A stretch of DNA of 64,000 nt from Francisella halioticida (GCF_002211785.1 NZ_CP022132.1:248001-312000); one strand, 5' to 3'. Positions 9,475-19,083 are shown, counted from the first letter of the stretch. A program made the numbers and translations. Notes: generated from the letters alone by a model not told the origin.

Positions 9475-10119
9475 ACTTTTATGAATCTACATACCTCAGA
9501 ATAGAACTTTTTTTCCTATAGCATCATAGAGAAATACTATTGCTAACCTGCCTTCTCTTTTACCATAAAATCTAGTGTGACATTGGAGTTATGGCCCTAG
9601 GTTCATGAATATTTTTAAGGCATATTATAAACAAACGTTTAGTATAGACTCAACTATAGGTTTGTTAATATATTTATTTGTGCTATATCTCCAGTAATAG
9701 GATAAGACATAGATTCAATTTTTTATTTTCCTATTTTGATTAAAAAAAGTTTTAGCAATATATTTCAAATATATGGGTGTATCATTTTTTGTAAATCCAA
9801 AAGCTGAATAAATCTCATATATAAATATCCTTAGTAATAATATGCTCTACTGAAATAGCAATACGAACATTTGAACTTATATGCTCTGTTACATCAGTAA
9901 ATGCTGAATTATTAAATATGGAAAATAAAATAGGTAAAATTAAAGAAATTTTTTATGCAGATATTATTCCCGTTAGATCAAATCTGTTAGAAAGTTGTTT
10001 TAACAAACCAAATAGCATACCTATTAATTATTAAAGAAGGAGAGATATTTAAGGCTATTGATATATAGACCTTAGAGCAATAGCTCAGAAAAACAGAAGA
10101 ACTAAATAAGATATTTTAA
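9475..10119 (+). other. Gene-poor stretch with decayed coding remains
   Basis: No intact gene is visible here. On the plus strand a frame from about 9825 to 10032 reads continuously for roughly 65 residues (containing ICSTEIAIRTFELICSV and KEIFYADIIPVRSNLLE) without a good start or ribosome site. A second frame just after reads KEGEIFKAIDI, a stop, then LRKTEELNKIF. The style suggests the tail of a broken protein gene; I do not recognise the family. On the minus strand near 9525-9600 a short frame reads RFYGKREGRLAIVFLYDAIGK. All look like debris. Confidence 0.4.
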
Positions 10120-11256
10120 TTAGGCCAGAGTGATTGCTTTATAATTTTTCTTAGCCTCAACAAACTCTATTTTTAAATCTTTATATTTTGATTTAATAGC
10201 TTTAATATCTGCTTTAGATAGTACATTCTCTTTCTTAGCTTTAAGATATTCTTGCTTGGCATTATACATATTCTTAACATTAGCAACTAGCTTAGTATAT
10301 TTTTCTTCTATACCAAGATGGAAAGTTTTATTTCTTTTAGTTAAAGCTTCGTCTAACTTAACTTTAGCTTTTGCAATCTCTACCAAATGCTTAGGCGTCG
10401 TTTTAAGATCATAACACCAACCAATCTTAGCACAGCCAGCAATCAACCATTTAGAAGGATCTAAATCAAACCATCTAATACCATTTCTATAGTCACCAGC
10501 AAAAGCATGATGATAGTTATGATAACCTTCCCCACCTGTCACAATTGCAGTAATCCAACTATCTCTAGCTGTATTTTTTCTTGAATAAGGTCTCTTACCA
10601 ATAGTATGAGCTAAAGAGTTAATACAGAAAGTAGCATGATGTACGAGCACCACTCTTAAGAAACCACCTAAAAGTAAACAACCTATTATATGACCAGTAA
10701 ACACGCCAAATAAAGCTGGTAAACCGAAACATGATAATATTGCTAAAATAGTATAGTGTTTGTGTTGGAATACTATCGCTTTGTCTTTCAAAAGATCATT
10801 TACACCACGGATTTCTTGCACGTCAGGACTACTATGTTTAAGTAACCATCCAAAATGAGAAAACCAAAAGCCTCTTGTAGCAGCATATGGATCTTTTACA
10901 GGATCATCAACATCTTTATGGTGTTTTCTATGATCTGAAGACCATTGAATTACACTATTTTGTAGCGCAGCTGTACCAAAAACTAGTAAGAAATAACTTA
11001 CAAACTTATTAGCTTTATATGTTTTATGTGACCAAAGTCTATGGTAACCCATCGTAATACTAATACCAGTAAAAGCATAAAATATAGCTAGACAAACATA
11101 ATCTGATGTTACAAAGCCGTACGTCATACCATACCATGGTATCACTATCGCAGCAAACAAAGGTATAACTAGCAATCCAAAAACACTTTTCCAGACAATA
11201 CTACCTTCTTTTTCTATTACTTGATCTATTTTATAGACCTCTTTCTTATTATTCAT
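10120..11256 (-). CDS. Acyl-CoA/acyl-lipid delta-9 desaturase
   Basis: A 378-residue membrane fatty-acid desaturase. Four transmembrane segments lie in about residues 20-200, with the three His boxes of the di-iron centre: HRLWSH near 73-78, HRKHH near 110-114 and HNYHH near 248-252. The family inserts a double bond at C9 of saturated acyl chains with O2 and an electron donor, adjusting membrane fluidity. The C-terminal 90 residues are a lysine-rich helical tail (KAKVKLDEALTKRNK..., ADIKAIKSKYKDLKIEF) beyond the usual catalytic core. Monocistronic. A GC-rich palindrome lies 30 bp before the ATG (11286-11302). Confidence 0.9.
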   Translation of the reverse strand: MNNKKEVYKIDQVIEKEGSIVWKSVFGLLVIPLFAAIVIPWYGMTYGFVTSDYVCLAIFYAFTGISITMGYHRLWSHKTYKANKFVSYFLLVFGTAALQNSVIQWSSDHRKHHKDVDDPVKDPYAATRGFWFSHFGWLLKHSSPDVQEIRGVNDLLKDKAIVFQHKHYTILAILSCFGLPALFGVFTGHIIGCLLLGGFLRVVLVHHATFCINSLAHTIGKRPYSRKNTARDSWITAIVTGGEGYHNYHHAFAGDYRNGIRWFDLDPSKWLIAGCAKIGWCYDLKTTPKHLVEIAKAKVKLDEALTKRNKTFHLGIEEKYTKLVANVKNMYNAKQEYLKAKKENVLSKADIKAIKSKYKDLKIEFVEAKKNYKAITLA

Positions 11257-11285
11257 TTAAAACCTTTTATCTCTTTTTAAATTGA

Positions 11286-11302
11286 ATCCGCGTTATGCGG
11301 AT
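11286..11302. promoter_or_regulatory. Perfect palindrome upstream of the desaturase gene
   Basis: ATCCGC-GTTAT-GCGGAT is a perfect 6-bp inverted repeat with a 5-base centre, conspicuously G+C-rich for this DNA, 30 bp upstream of the desaturase start. It could be a repressor operator, as desaturase genes in other gamma-proteobacteria are controlled by FabR/DesT-type TetR regulators, or a leader hairpin. Function is inferred from position only. Confidence 0.4.
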
Positions 11303-11445
11303 AGTTTGAAACCTTTTAAATTACGGATGAATGATACCACACATCTTTTTTTTTTGGTAGTGCTTTATATAGGACTTTTGATGTGTAGTAATCTCTTCCA
11401 CCTATCAGCGGAATCTCAAATACTATATAATTTTCTAAAATCTGC

Positions 11446-12351
11446 CTAATTTATATAGGAATTTAACAAATTAGTTTGATGATTTGTTAGTTCTAGAACA
11501 CCAATTATTTCATTTTTAGACTTTTTCAAAACTATCTTAGAGTCTGGTATTTTTTGTTTTTTACCATACTCACTATTTTCTGATTTTTTATAAGGCTGAT
11601 AAGAAGCTCTTTTATTTAAAACAGTACCTGGAGCTCGTCCATATCCATGAGATTTATATACACAATGCTTTGCTGGTGAACCAATCTCTTGTAATATGGT
11701 TGATAGATTCCTTTGCACTTGATAAGGCGTGGAAATACTATTGTTTTTACGCATTTGTTTTTGCCAAGGATGTAATAAATCCGTATCCAATAAACTTGCA
11801 CATGCAAGTGAATTTATGTAGGCAAGTACACTAACTTGATTCCAAATATCTAGTGTTGGAGTATCTGGAGTTTCATATTTACCTAAAAGTAAATGTTGCT
11901 TAGAAAACCTAAAGAAATGCTCAATATTAAATCTACTTGAATATCTAGAAAATATTTCAAAACTAGTCAGCTTTCCTCTATCTTTGCCAGCTAACATCAA
12001 CCACATATTTTTGTAGTATACTGGATCTCCATTGTCTTTAAAAACTTGAACTTTAACAATATCAAAACAATTCTCATGCATTGGCATGTTCCTTTTTCCA
12101 TGAATAATTAAATTATTCCAACGAGTCAATTTTACAGTATATACTTTTCCTCGTGTGGTAACTATTTCACATTGTTCAGAATCAGATGGAGCTGTAGTCC
12201 ATGTTGATTCATCATTTAATTTAAAAGACTCACCATATTTTTTGAGCTTATTATCACTATGATCTTGAAAAGATAAATTTCTAACAGAGTTAAGCCTGCT
12301 TAACAATAATGTATTATTATGTTCTGAGTAAACTCTATGAATACATTCCAT
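11446..12351 (-). pseudogene. DDE transposase, 5'-truncated by an IS3 fragment
   Basis: The frame codes for about 300 residues of a transposase. A block reading SRYSSRFNIEHFFRFSKQHL, about two-thirds along, matches the region around the final acidic residue of IS4/IS701-type DDE transposases (R-x-x-IE-x-F-F-R-x-x-K), followed by a Lys/Ser-rich C-terminus. The first ten residues of the open frame (MVLNNRDSL) come from the end of IS3 element 2, so the true N-terminus is lost: element 2 lies directly against it at 12352. I cannot define the ends of this third type of element. Confidence 0.65.
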
Positions 12352-12730
12352 TAAACTGTCCCTGTTATTCAATACCACTTTATAAAATATTTTTATTCCT
12401 TGCTTTTATGCAGCATCTAAAATACCAGAATATACTTCATCAGGAGTCATATATCCAATACTAGAATGTAGTCTTTCATTGTTGTAAATATCAATATATT
12501 CTTTGATACCTACTTTAGCCTCTTTCATAGTTATATATGATGCCGGATAAACATTTTCATATTTCAGTGTTCTCCAAAATCTCTCAATTGCAATATTATC
12601 TATAGATCTTCCTTTAGCATCCATAGATATATTTATTTTATTATCAGATAATATTTTAATATGCTCTTTTGCTGTATATTGAGTTCCTTGATCAGAGTTA
12701 AAGATATCAGGTTTACCATATTTAAATAAG
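12352..12730 (-). mobile_element. IS3 element 2 fragment (right end)
   Basis: Starting from the terminal TAAACTGTCCC at 12352, this matches the right end of element 2 (intact at 25801-27112 and 41229-42540) for about 380 bp. It carries the last 72 or so codons of the transposase, including the catalytic Glu region (NIAIERFWRTLKYENVY) and the stop. Similarity fades at about 12730 inside the codons for KPDIFNSDQG...LFKYG. A short unassigned stretch (about 12731-12774) separates it from element 3. Confidence 0.85.
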
Positions 12731-12774
12731 CTTCCTTTAAACGGAGTTCAGGTTGTTGACTTTGGTCATAAGAT

Positions 12775-14062
12775 TATAATACCCCATGAAATTTTAACAA
12801 CAATTTTGATCCTAAAGTAGCTAAACTATAAATGAGCAATTTAGGATAAATGTAAATGAGTAATAAGAGAAAAATATATACCGTTGAATTTAAGACTAAA
12901 GTTGTCTTGGAAGTATTGGGGAAAGATCAAACAATCACACAGTTATCAGTAAAATATAATATTACGCCCAAAAACATAAATAATTGAAAAACAGCCTTTT
13001 TAGAAAATGCTGAGTTGGCAATGGATCCATCCAAATCAGTATCACAATATAAAAAAGACAATGCAAAGCTTCAAACCAAGATAGATCAGTATTCTAAGAA
13101 GGTTGGACAACTAACAATTGAGAAGGAATTTCTTGAGGGAAAGCTCGTAAGCTTGGGATTATCTGATAGAAAAGCGATGATTGATCCTAAGCATAAATTA
13201 TCTGTTGTAAAACAAAGTTTCTTATTAGAAGTTTCTAGAGCTGGTTTATATTACAAGCCTGTGGTTAACGAACATAAAGAAGAAGTAAAAGCAAAGCTTA
13301 TACAGATACATGAGGAGATTCCCTGCTACGGCTATATAAAAGCTCATAAGCAATTAATAGAAGATGGGTTTAGCATCTGTGAGAACACAGTACAAAAGTA
13401 TCGTAAAGAGTTAGGCATCAAAGCTATATTGGCGGTGAAAAAACCAAACTTAAACTTATCTGAACCTAACAAAGAGCATGCTATTTATAGTTACAAACTA
13501 AAAGGTTTAAGCATATTGAGACCTAATCAAGTTTGGTCTACAGATATTACATATATTAAGACTGATGCTGGCACAGTTTATATGGCAGCTATTATTGATT
13601 GGTACTCTAAGGCTGTACTAAGTTGGGAGATATCCAACACTATGGATAGTAGTTTAGTTATGAAAGTTTTAAATGAAGCTCTGTATAAATATGGAGTACC
13701 AGAAATATTTAACACTGATCAAGGTAGCCAGTACACATCTAACATTCATATCCAAACATTATTGGATAAAAAAATTACTATATCTATGGATGGTAAAGGT
13801 AGAGCAACTGATAACATTTGCATCGAAAGATTTTGGAGAAGTGCTAAATGTGAGAGATTTTATTTAAATCAATATCCTGGCATTGTTGAACTAAGAAACG
13901 ATGTGGATGATTATATAGATTTTTATAATAATAGAAGATTTCATGAGTCTATCAATTATAAAAAACCTATGGAATTTTATTACGATAACTTATTGGAAAA
14001 ACGGGCGGCTTAGATGGGAACTAAATAATTGAAAATATTGTTTAATTTATTGGGGTAGTATA
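12775..14062 (+). mobile_element. IS3-family insertion sequence, element 3
   Basis: The ends form an inverted repeat: TATAATACCCCATGAAATTT at the left and, read on the other strand, TATACTACCCCAATAAATTA at the right. It spans about 1.29 kb with one transposase gene. The right end is confirmed by an identical 36-bp copy at 15202-15237, where similarity stops at the same TATA. No target duplication is evident. It lies between an IS fragment and ampD, about 80 bp before the ampD start. Confidence 0.82.
12856..14013 (+). pseudogene. IS3 element 3 transposase with internal stop
   Basis: The reading frame begins at ATG 12856 (MSNKRKIYTVEFKTKVVLEV, helix-turn-helix) and is broken by TGA at 12985-12987, where relatives have Trp (TGG) in the NNWK position. 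It then continues in frame to 14013. The rest is complete: coiled coil near residues 55-90, DDE triad in VWSTDITYIK, IFNTDQGSQYT and NICIERFWRSAKCE. It is related to, but clearly distinct from, the element 2 transposase. A single base change separates it from an intact 385-residue gene; internal initiation at the ATG at 13015 would lose the DNA-binding part. Confidence 0.85.
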
Positions 14063-14143
14063 ACACTTCATAATTAAATTATTTAAAACCATTAAGTTAG
14101 TTGATACAGTATAATATTATCATAACTACTTTTGAAAACAAAA

Positions 14144-14695
14144 ATGTTCAAACAAGGTTGGTATAGAAAAGCAAACCATATAGTAAGTGAAAATTTTAAT
14201 CAGAGACCTGATAATGTTGATGTTAGTTTAGTAGTGATTCATTGTGTAAGTTTACCAGAAGGTAAATATGATAACTATAATGTTGAGAAGCTGTTTACTA
14301 ATAGCTTAGATTGTAAGATTCATAAGAGTTTTCATGATTTAAAAGGAGTAAAAGTTTCAGCTCATTTTTATATTAAAAGAAATGGTGAAATTATTCAGTT
14401 TGTATCTGTAGATAATAGAGCATGGCATGCAGGATTGAGTAATTTTCAAGGAAGACAAAATTGTAATGATTTTTCTATTGGCATAGAAATGCAAGGGTCT
14501 GATAAAGATTTTTATACGGATAAACAATATAAGCAGTTAAATATTTTATTAACTGATTTTAAAAAAGCATATCCAACATTTAAGAATATTTCTGGACATG
14601 AAAATATAGCTCCTGGTAGAAAGACAGATCCTGGTAAGTACTTTGAATGGAGTAGAGTGGTAGATTTATATAAAGTGAACAAATATTATGAGTAG
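14144..14695 (+). CDS. ampD: N-acetyl-anhydromuramyl-L-alanine amidase AmpD
   Basis: A 183-residue amidase_2 protein beginning MFKQGWYRKANHIVS; a TTG four codons earlier (14132) is possible but the ATG matches AmpD starts better. Zinc ligands are visible: His in VVIHCVSLP near 35, His in NRAWHAGLS near 105, and a C-terminal GHENIAPGRKTDPG block near 153. It cleaves the peptide from anhydroMurNAc in cytoplasmic cell-wall recycling. Its upstream region was replaced by element 3, so native promoter and ribosome site may be lost; transcription may depend on the IS. Confidence 0.9.
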   Translation: MFKQGWYRKANHIVSENFNQRPDNVDVSLVVIHCVSLPEGKYDNYNVEKLFTNSLDCKIHKSFHDLKGVKVSAHFYIKRNGEIIQFVSVDNRAWHAGLSNFQGRQNCNDFSIGIEMQGSDKDFYTDKQYKQLNILLTDFKKAYPTFKNISGHENIAPGRKTDPGKYFEWSRVVDLYKVNKYYE

Positions 14696-14754
14696 AAAAT
14701 TAATTATTTGATCTACTTCAAAGAGAAATACTGTCAGCCCAGAGGTGTACTGAA

Positions 14755-14964
14755 CTGATAGATTTAGCATATCGTGTGGCTAAAGTAGTGCAAATATTGA
14801 AAAATGTTATTGATAAAGTAGAAGTGTATGTATCTGGAAATATTACTAAAAATGTAAAGAGTATTACAGTGTTAGGCAGTAATGGAATGGTAGGCATACA
14901 AGTTGCTATAAATAATGACTATATAGTAATGTCCTTTTTAGGATCTTTCTCTTTGCTAAATTAG
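14755..14964 (+). pseudogene. HPr-like phosphocarrier remnant
   Basis: A short frame reads LIDLAYRVAKVVQILKNV, then KVEVYVSGNITKNVKSI and VLGSNGMVGIQVAI. This follows the HPr fold pattern: an L-x-x-R-x-A-K-x-V-Q helix, then GN-x-x-x-x-KSI, then LG...G..I.I. The histidine expected just before the Arg in HPr (HARP) is absent (AYRV), residues are missing after KSI, and there is no credible start. It is probably a decayed ptsH-like gene, or a paralogue that no longer carries phosphate. The assignment rests on pattern only. Confidence 0.4.
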
Positions 14965-15154
14965 AAAATAGAGAAGTTAATGGATCTATAAAATTTTTTT
15001 GTTTGATGTCCTAGGCTAAGTATAATTACTTATCTTAAATTGCTTTATTCTTATATTAAATTTTAATTATATTTGTTAATTTTTGAACGATAGTATTATT
15101 TATTATTATGATATAACTGACTCTTAAAGTTTTTTTAAAAGGGAATAAAATTCG

Positions 15155-15220
15155 ATGAAGCCTATTGTACTACCTAGAAATTTATATATTGGTGAAAACT
15201 CAATTGAAAATATTGTTTAA
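15155..15220 (+). pseudogene. Gene start cut off by a lone IS end
   Basis: A well-formed gene start (AAAAGGGAATAAAATTCG before ATG 15155) codes for MKPIVLPRNLYIGENS and then runs straight into the 36-bp element 3 end at 15202, reaching a TAA at 15218. The 16 native residues recall the beginnings of iron-containing alcohol/glycerol dehydrogenases, but that is too short to trust. The rest of the gene is not seen downstream. Confidence 0.5.
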
Positions 15221-15237
15221 TTTATTGGGGTAGTATA
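15202..15237 (+). repeat. Lone 36-bp right end of IS3 element 3
   Basis: The bases from AATTGAAAATATTG to GGGGTAGTATA are identical to 14027-14062, the right end of element 3, and the identity stops at the same place. No other part of the element is present, so a second copy was here and has been deleted, or a one-ended event left it. Confidence 0.85.
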
Positions 15238-15345
15238 TAAAAATAAGAAAAACTGTTCTTCTATATATAGATCTTATCAATACTGATGGAGAAGAAATAG
15301 TTCTAATAGAAATATTTATAATAAATTAATAGGGAGATATATGTA

Positions 15346-15519
15346 ATGAAAAGTATATTAATAATTTCAGTAATGTTGGTTTTATCTTTTACATATGCAA
15401 CAGCTACTCAACGTATTATGAGTATGAATAATGTAACTTTCACATTTAAACAAAATATGAAAACTAGCTGCCTTAAAAAAAGAATTATGGAAGATAGGGT
15501 CTCATCTATTAATATCTAG
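15346..15519 (+). CDS. Small secreted peptide, possibly truncated
   Basis: A 57-residue frame starts at ATG 15346 after AGGGAGATATATGTA. It has a clear signal peptide (MKSILIISVMLVLSFTYATA) followed by about 37 residues with one Cys and several Lys, ending at TAG 15519. The sequence just after the stop (GGTTCTGTTGCAACAG, 15519-15534) looks like the end of some IS, so the gene could be a truncated piece of a longer secreted protein. I do not recognise it. Confidence 0.4.
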   Translation: MKSILIISVMLVLSFTYATATQRIMSMNNVTFTFKQNMKTSCLKKRIMEDRVSSINI

Positions 15520-15538
15520 GTTCTGTTGCAACAGCGCC

Positions 15539-17075
15539 ATGAGATTTATCTTAAAAATTTTGATAAATTTCCTATTATTTTGTTCTTTATTTACAGTTGG
15601 AGACTCTACTAATAAGCAAGTTCATAAAGGAGAATCTAATATTAATAATATATTAGTTTTACAACAAGAGATTTTTTCATTAAAGCAACAAATAAATCAG
15701 GTTAAGAAGTCTCAAAGTACAGCAGAGAATATTACCTCAAAATCAGACTTTGCTACTTATAGCTCAAAGATTCTTAGTACTCCAACTCCAATTCTAAAGC
15801 CCGTATCTGTTGATTATGAAACTAAATATATAGTAACAAAAGTTAGTAGTAATGATTATCTAGATAAAGATTTACATGAGCCACAAAAAAAAGAAGGAGC
15901 CTTTTTTTCTAATGGCTCTATTGATGTTGGTGGAGAACCAGCTGTTACAACACAAGGGCAGATAACATATTTAGGATTGTATTCTGGAAATAATACTATA
16001 CCTATTGGACAGATATCAAGGAACCTATTCTCCTCAACAATAATTGGACAAAAAGATAAGTTTGGTGAATATTCTATGTTTTTCGGGGGATATCTTGAGG
16101 CTGATGCTCAAACATGGTTTGGTAGCCAAATTAAGTAGGATAGGAGGAATGCCTGACTTTCCATCGACTGGACAAAATATCCATCTGACAACGTTAGACT
16201 TATATTTTCTAGCTAATGTAGGGAGGTATGTAACTGCAGTATTTGATTTTGTTACTGATGATAATAATGATTTTGGGCTTAGAAATGATTTTGTTATTTT
16301 AGGGAATTTAGATGTTTCTCCTTTCTTTGTGACCATTGGACATCATAGAAGGTTATCTTTTGGAACATATGGAGGAGGAGGTCCTTGGAGTAATGGGATC
16401 ACTGCTGATTTCTTAGCTCCGGATTCAGTGTCAGATGTATCATTTAACTATAAAACTAATATTATAAATGCTAATATAGCGGTTTTTGGCACACGAAAAA
16501 ATCATCCTGACTTCTCTGCGGCTGTATTTTATGCTAATAAATTAACTACGTACTTATCATACGGTTTTAATTTTGGGTATATATTTAATATTGCAGGGGC
16601 TGGAGATAACAGTATGAGAGATTTTCTTGATAGTGTTGAAAAGAGTAATGATAATCTTGGGGTAATAAATATTGATGGAACATTAGCATATTCCGTACTA
16701 AAAGGTACTTTACAAATTCAAAGTGGCTGGGCTACGACAATAAATAAAGAAGATTTTAATGAGGATGGGACTAATGTTAATGTAGGAGCCTGGTATATTA
16801 GCTTAGCTTATGGGATTAAGTTGTATGGTAGAAGTGCAAACGTCAACTTTAGTTATGGTCAATCATACAATGCTGGAAATATTCCCATGCCCTTATCAAT
16901 AGCAGATCCAGGTTTTGGACTTTCTAGTTCAGGGATAAAAAAACAATGGATTATTTCAGCACAGAGAGCATATTTTGATAATAATGTATTACTGGGCCCT
17001 GAGTACTCTTATCAGCGTTTGTATAATAATCAATATATGAATACATTGACTTTAGATTTATCTGTATATATTTAA
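15539..17075 (+). pseudogene. DUF3573-type outer-membrane protein, frameshifted
   Basis: Two overlapping frames together make one protein of about 510 residues. The first (15539-16138) has a signal-like N-terminus, a Gln/Lys coiled-coil region (LQQEIFSLKQQINQVKK) and ends ...EADAQTWFGSQIK; the second picks up as KLSRIGGMPDFPSTGQNIHL and runs to a C-terminal aromatic beta-strand (TLTLDLSVYI). The joint lies near 16120-16130 and needs a one-base correction. Composition (alternating strands, Gly/Asn turns, terminal hydrophobic strand) fits a beta-barrel. The family is characteristic of Francisella surface proteins. No ribosome site precedes the ATG. Confidence 0.7.
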
Positions 17076-17118
17076 GATGTTAAGCTGGATATAGACCTAT
17101 TAGTATTTTGGCTGTAGA

Positions 17119-17147
17119 TTGATAAAAAAATAAATATAAGATAATAT
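17119..17147 (+). promoter_or_regulatory. Probable promoter of the antiporter operon
   Basis: TTGATA (17119-17124) and TAATAT (17142-17147) are 17 bases apart, about 40 bp before the antiporter start. The -35 matches consensus in 5 of 6 positions and the -10 in 4 of 6. Confidence 0.45.
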
Positions 17148-17187
17148 TTTAATTTCATGTTAAAAAACATTTTTCGAGGCATTAATT

Positions 17188-19083
17188 TTGAGTAATAGTA
17201 TGGAACAATTTTTACATTCTTCAAACTATATTCTATTAGCCTCTGGATTGATATTATTCTCAGCAATTGTCTCGCAGTTTTTATCTTGGCGATTAAAGCT
17301 ACCATCGATATTATTTTTAATCTTAAGTGGTATTATATTAGGACCAATTTCTGCACAGTTTTTGGATGGAGGGGTTAAACTAGTTGATGGTAATATTATA
17401 TTTGGTGAAGCACTGTCGCCCTTTATATCAATATGTGTTGCCATAATTCTTTTTGAAGGTGGATTATCCTTAAATTTTAGTAAAATTAAGAATGTAAGTG
17501 TTGTTGTTATATTACTTACAACGATTGGATTAGCTTTAACTGTAATATTTACTGCAATTTTTTGTCATTATGTTATTGGCTTAAATCTTCGTTTATCGAT
17601 GCTAATAGGAGGGATAACTTGTGTTAGTGGGCCAACTGTTGTACCACCATTAATGCAAACAGTACGACCCAAAAGACATGTTGCAAATATTCTAAAATGG
17701 GAGTCTATATTGGTTGATCCTATTGGAGCTCTTGTTGTTGTATTTATGCTTTCTTGGTTTGTTTTAGAAAGCTCTTTTGTTGGTGAACAAAATGGGGTCA
17801 GTATATTCATTGCTTATATAATATTTGTTTGCATTTTAGGTATTACTATTGGATTTATTTTTGGATATTTAATTGGTTTAAGTTTTAGAAATCACTATAT
17901 TCCAGAATATCTTAAAAGCTTTTTTGTATTAGCTGTTATTGTTGTTGGTTTTATAATTACAGATGCTCTAATGCATGGATCAGGATTGTTAATGGTTACA
18001 GTTGCTGGTCTTGTTATGGCAAATATGAAAGATATTCGGATGTCAGATATTATTTCATTTAAGGAAAACCTTAGTATTGTAATTATCTCAATTGTTTTTA
18101 TAGTGTTAGGCGCAGATATCGATTTTAGTTTATTTAAAGATTACTGGATAGCCTTAATTGAAATATTTCTATTTTTACAATTTATCTTGCGACCTGCAGT
18201 AGTTTTTTTATGTTCAATAGGCTCAAAAATAACTTTAGCAGAGAAGGTTATTATGGGTATGATTTATCCACGAGGTATTGTTGCAGCTTCTGTTGCTGCA
18301 TTAGTTGCCGTTAAAATTATAAAATCACATCCAGAATTTACTTCTCAAGCAAATATTTTAGTATTTTTTGTGTTTATGATAATTGTGTTTACGGTTGTTT
18401 TTCAAAGTATTTTCGCGCCATCTATATCAAAGATATTAGGTGTTACGGAGCCAGAGGGTAAAGGCTTTTTAATTACCGGAGGTAATAGATTTGCTCGTGA
18501 GCTAGCAGAAATTTTTGTTAAAAATGATATTGAGGTTATTATTACAGACTCATCTTGGGCAAATGTTCAAAAGTGTCGTCAACTTGGCTTAAATACATAT
18601 TACGGAAGCCCAGTTTCTATCCATGCTGATTGGAGTATAAGTTTAGTTGGTATTGGTTCGATGTTAGGCTTGTCAACTAGTGAATATATAAATGCAGTAT
18701 CAGCTATTAAATATAAGCATGAATTTGGATCTAAGAATACTTATGTTCTAAGGACATCTCAGAAAGAAAGTTATAAGGGTATTGGAGCCATAGAGACAAA
18801 TCTTGCAACGTTACTTTTTGATGAAAGCGTTGACTTTAATATTTTAATAGATAGGCTAAATCAAGGAGCAAGTATAAGAAGTACAAATATTACACCAAAC
18901 TATACTTTGGATAACTTTTTTATGGATAATTCGGGTGCTATACCGTTGTTTATAATTGATAGTTATGGATACGCACAACCTTTTAGTAAAAATAAGAGAG
19001 TTAAACTTGAAAACTTTAGTCTGATATCTTTAAGAGATAACATTAATAAAAAAAATAAGGATAAATTATGTCTAGATGTATAA
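17188..19083 (+). CDS. CPA-type cation:proton antiporter with C-terminal nucleotide-binding domain
   Basis: A 631-residue inner-membrane protein. About 12 hydrophobic helices fill residues 15-415, with antiporter features ILFEGGLSLNF near 88, SGPTVVPPL near 149 and WESILVDPIGAL near 171 (the acidic exchange site of CPA1 NhaP-like proteins). Residues from about 425 form a Rossmann-like TrkA-N domain (GFLITGGNRFARELAEIF). It exchanges Na+ or K+ for H+. The start is TTG at 17188 (MSNSMEQ); ATG at 17200 is an alternative. It overlaps the next gene by 16 bases, so the two are translationally linked. Confidence 0.85.
   Translation: MSNSMEQFLHSSNYILLASGLILFSAIVSQFLSWRLKLPSILFLILSGIILGPISAQFLDGGVKLVDGNIIFGEALSPFISICVAIILFEGGLSLNFSKIKNVSVVVILLTTIGLALTVIFTAIFCHYVIGLNLRLSMLIGGITCVSGPTVVPPLMQTVRPKRHVANILKWESILVDPIGALVVVFMLSWFVLESSFVGEQNGVSIFIAYIIFVCILGITIGFIFGYLIGLSFRNHYIPEYLKSFFVLAVIVVGFIITDALMHGSGLLMVTVAGLVMANMKDIRMSDIISFKENLSIVIISIVFIVLGADIDFSLFKDYWIALIEIFLFLQFILRPAVVFLCSIGSKITLAEKVIMGMIYPRGIVAASVAALVAVKIIKSHPEFTSQANILVFFVFMIIVFTVVFQSIFAPSISKILGVTEPEGKGFLITGGNRFARELAEIFVKNDIEVIITDSSWANVQKCRQLGLNTYYGSPVSIHADWSISLVGIGSMLGLSTSEYINAVSAIKYKHEFGSKNTYVLRTSQKESYKGIGAIETNLATLLFDESVDFNILIDRLNQGASIRSTNITPNYTLDNFFMDNSGAIPLFIIDSYGYAQPFSKNKRVKLENFSLISLRDNINKKNKDKLCLDV

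Noticed and set aside
14132-14143. TTG start of ampD
   Set aside because: The four extra residues do not match the family and no ribosome site favours it, although it cannot be excluded.
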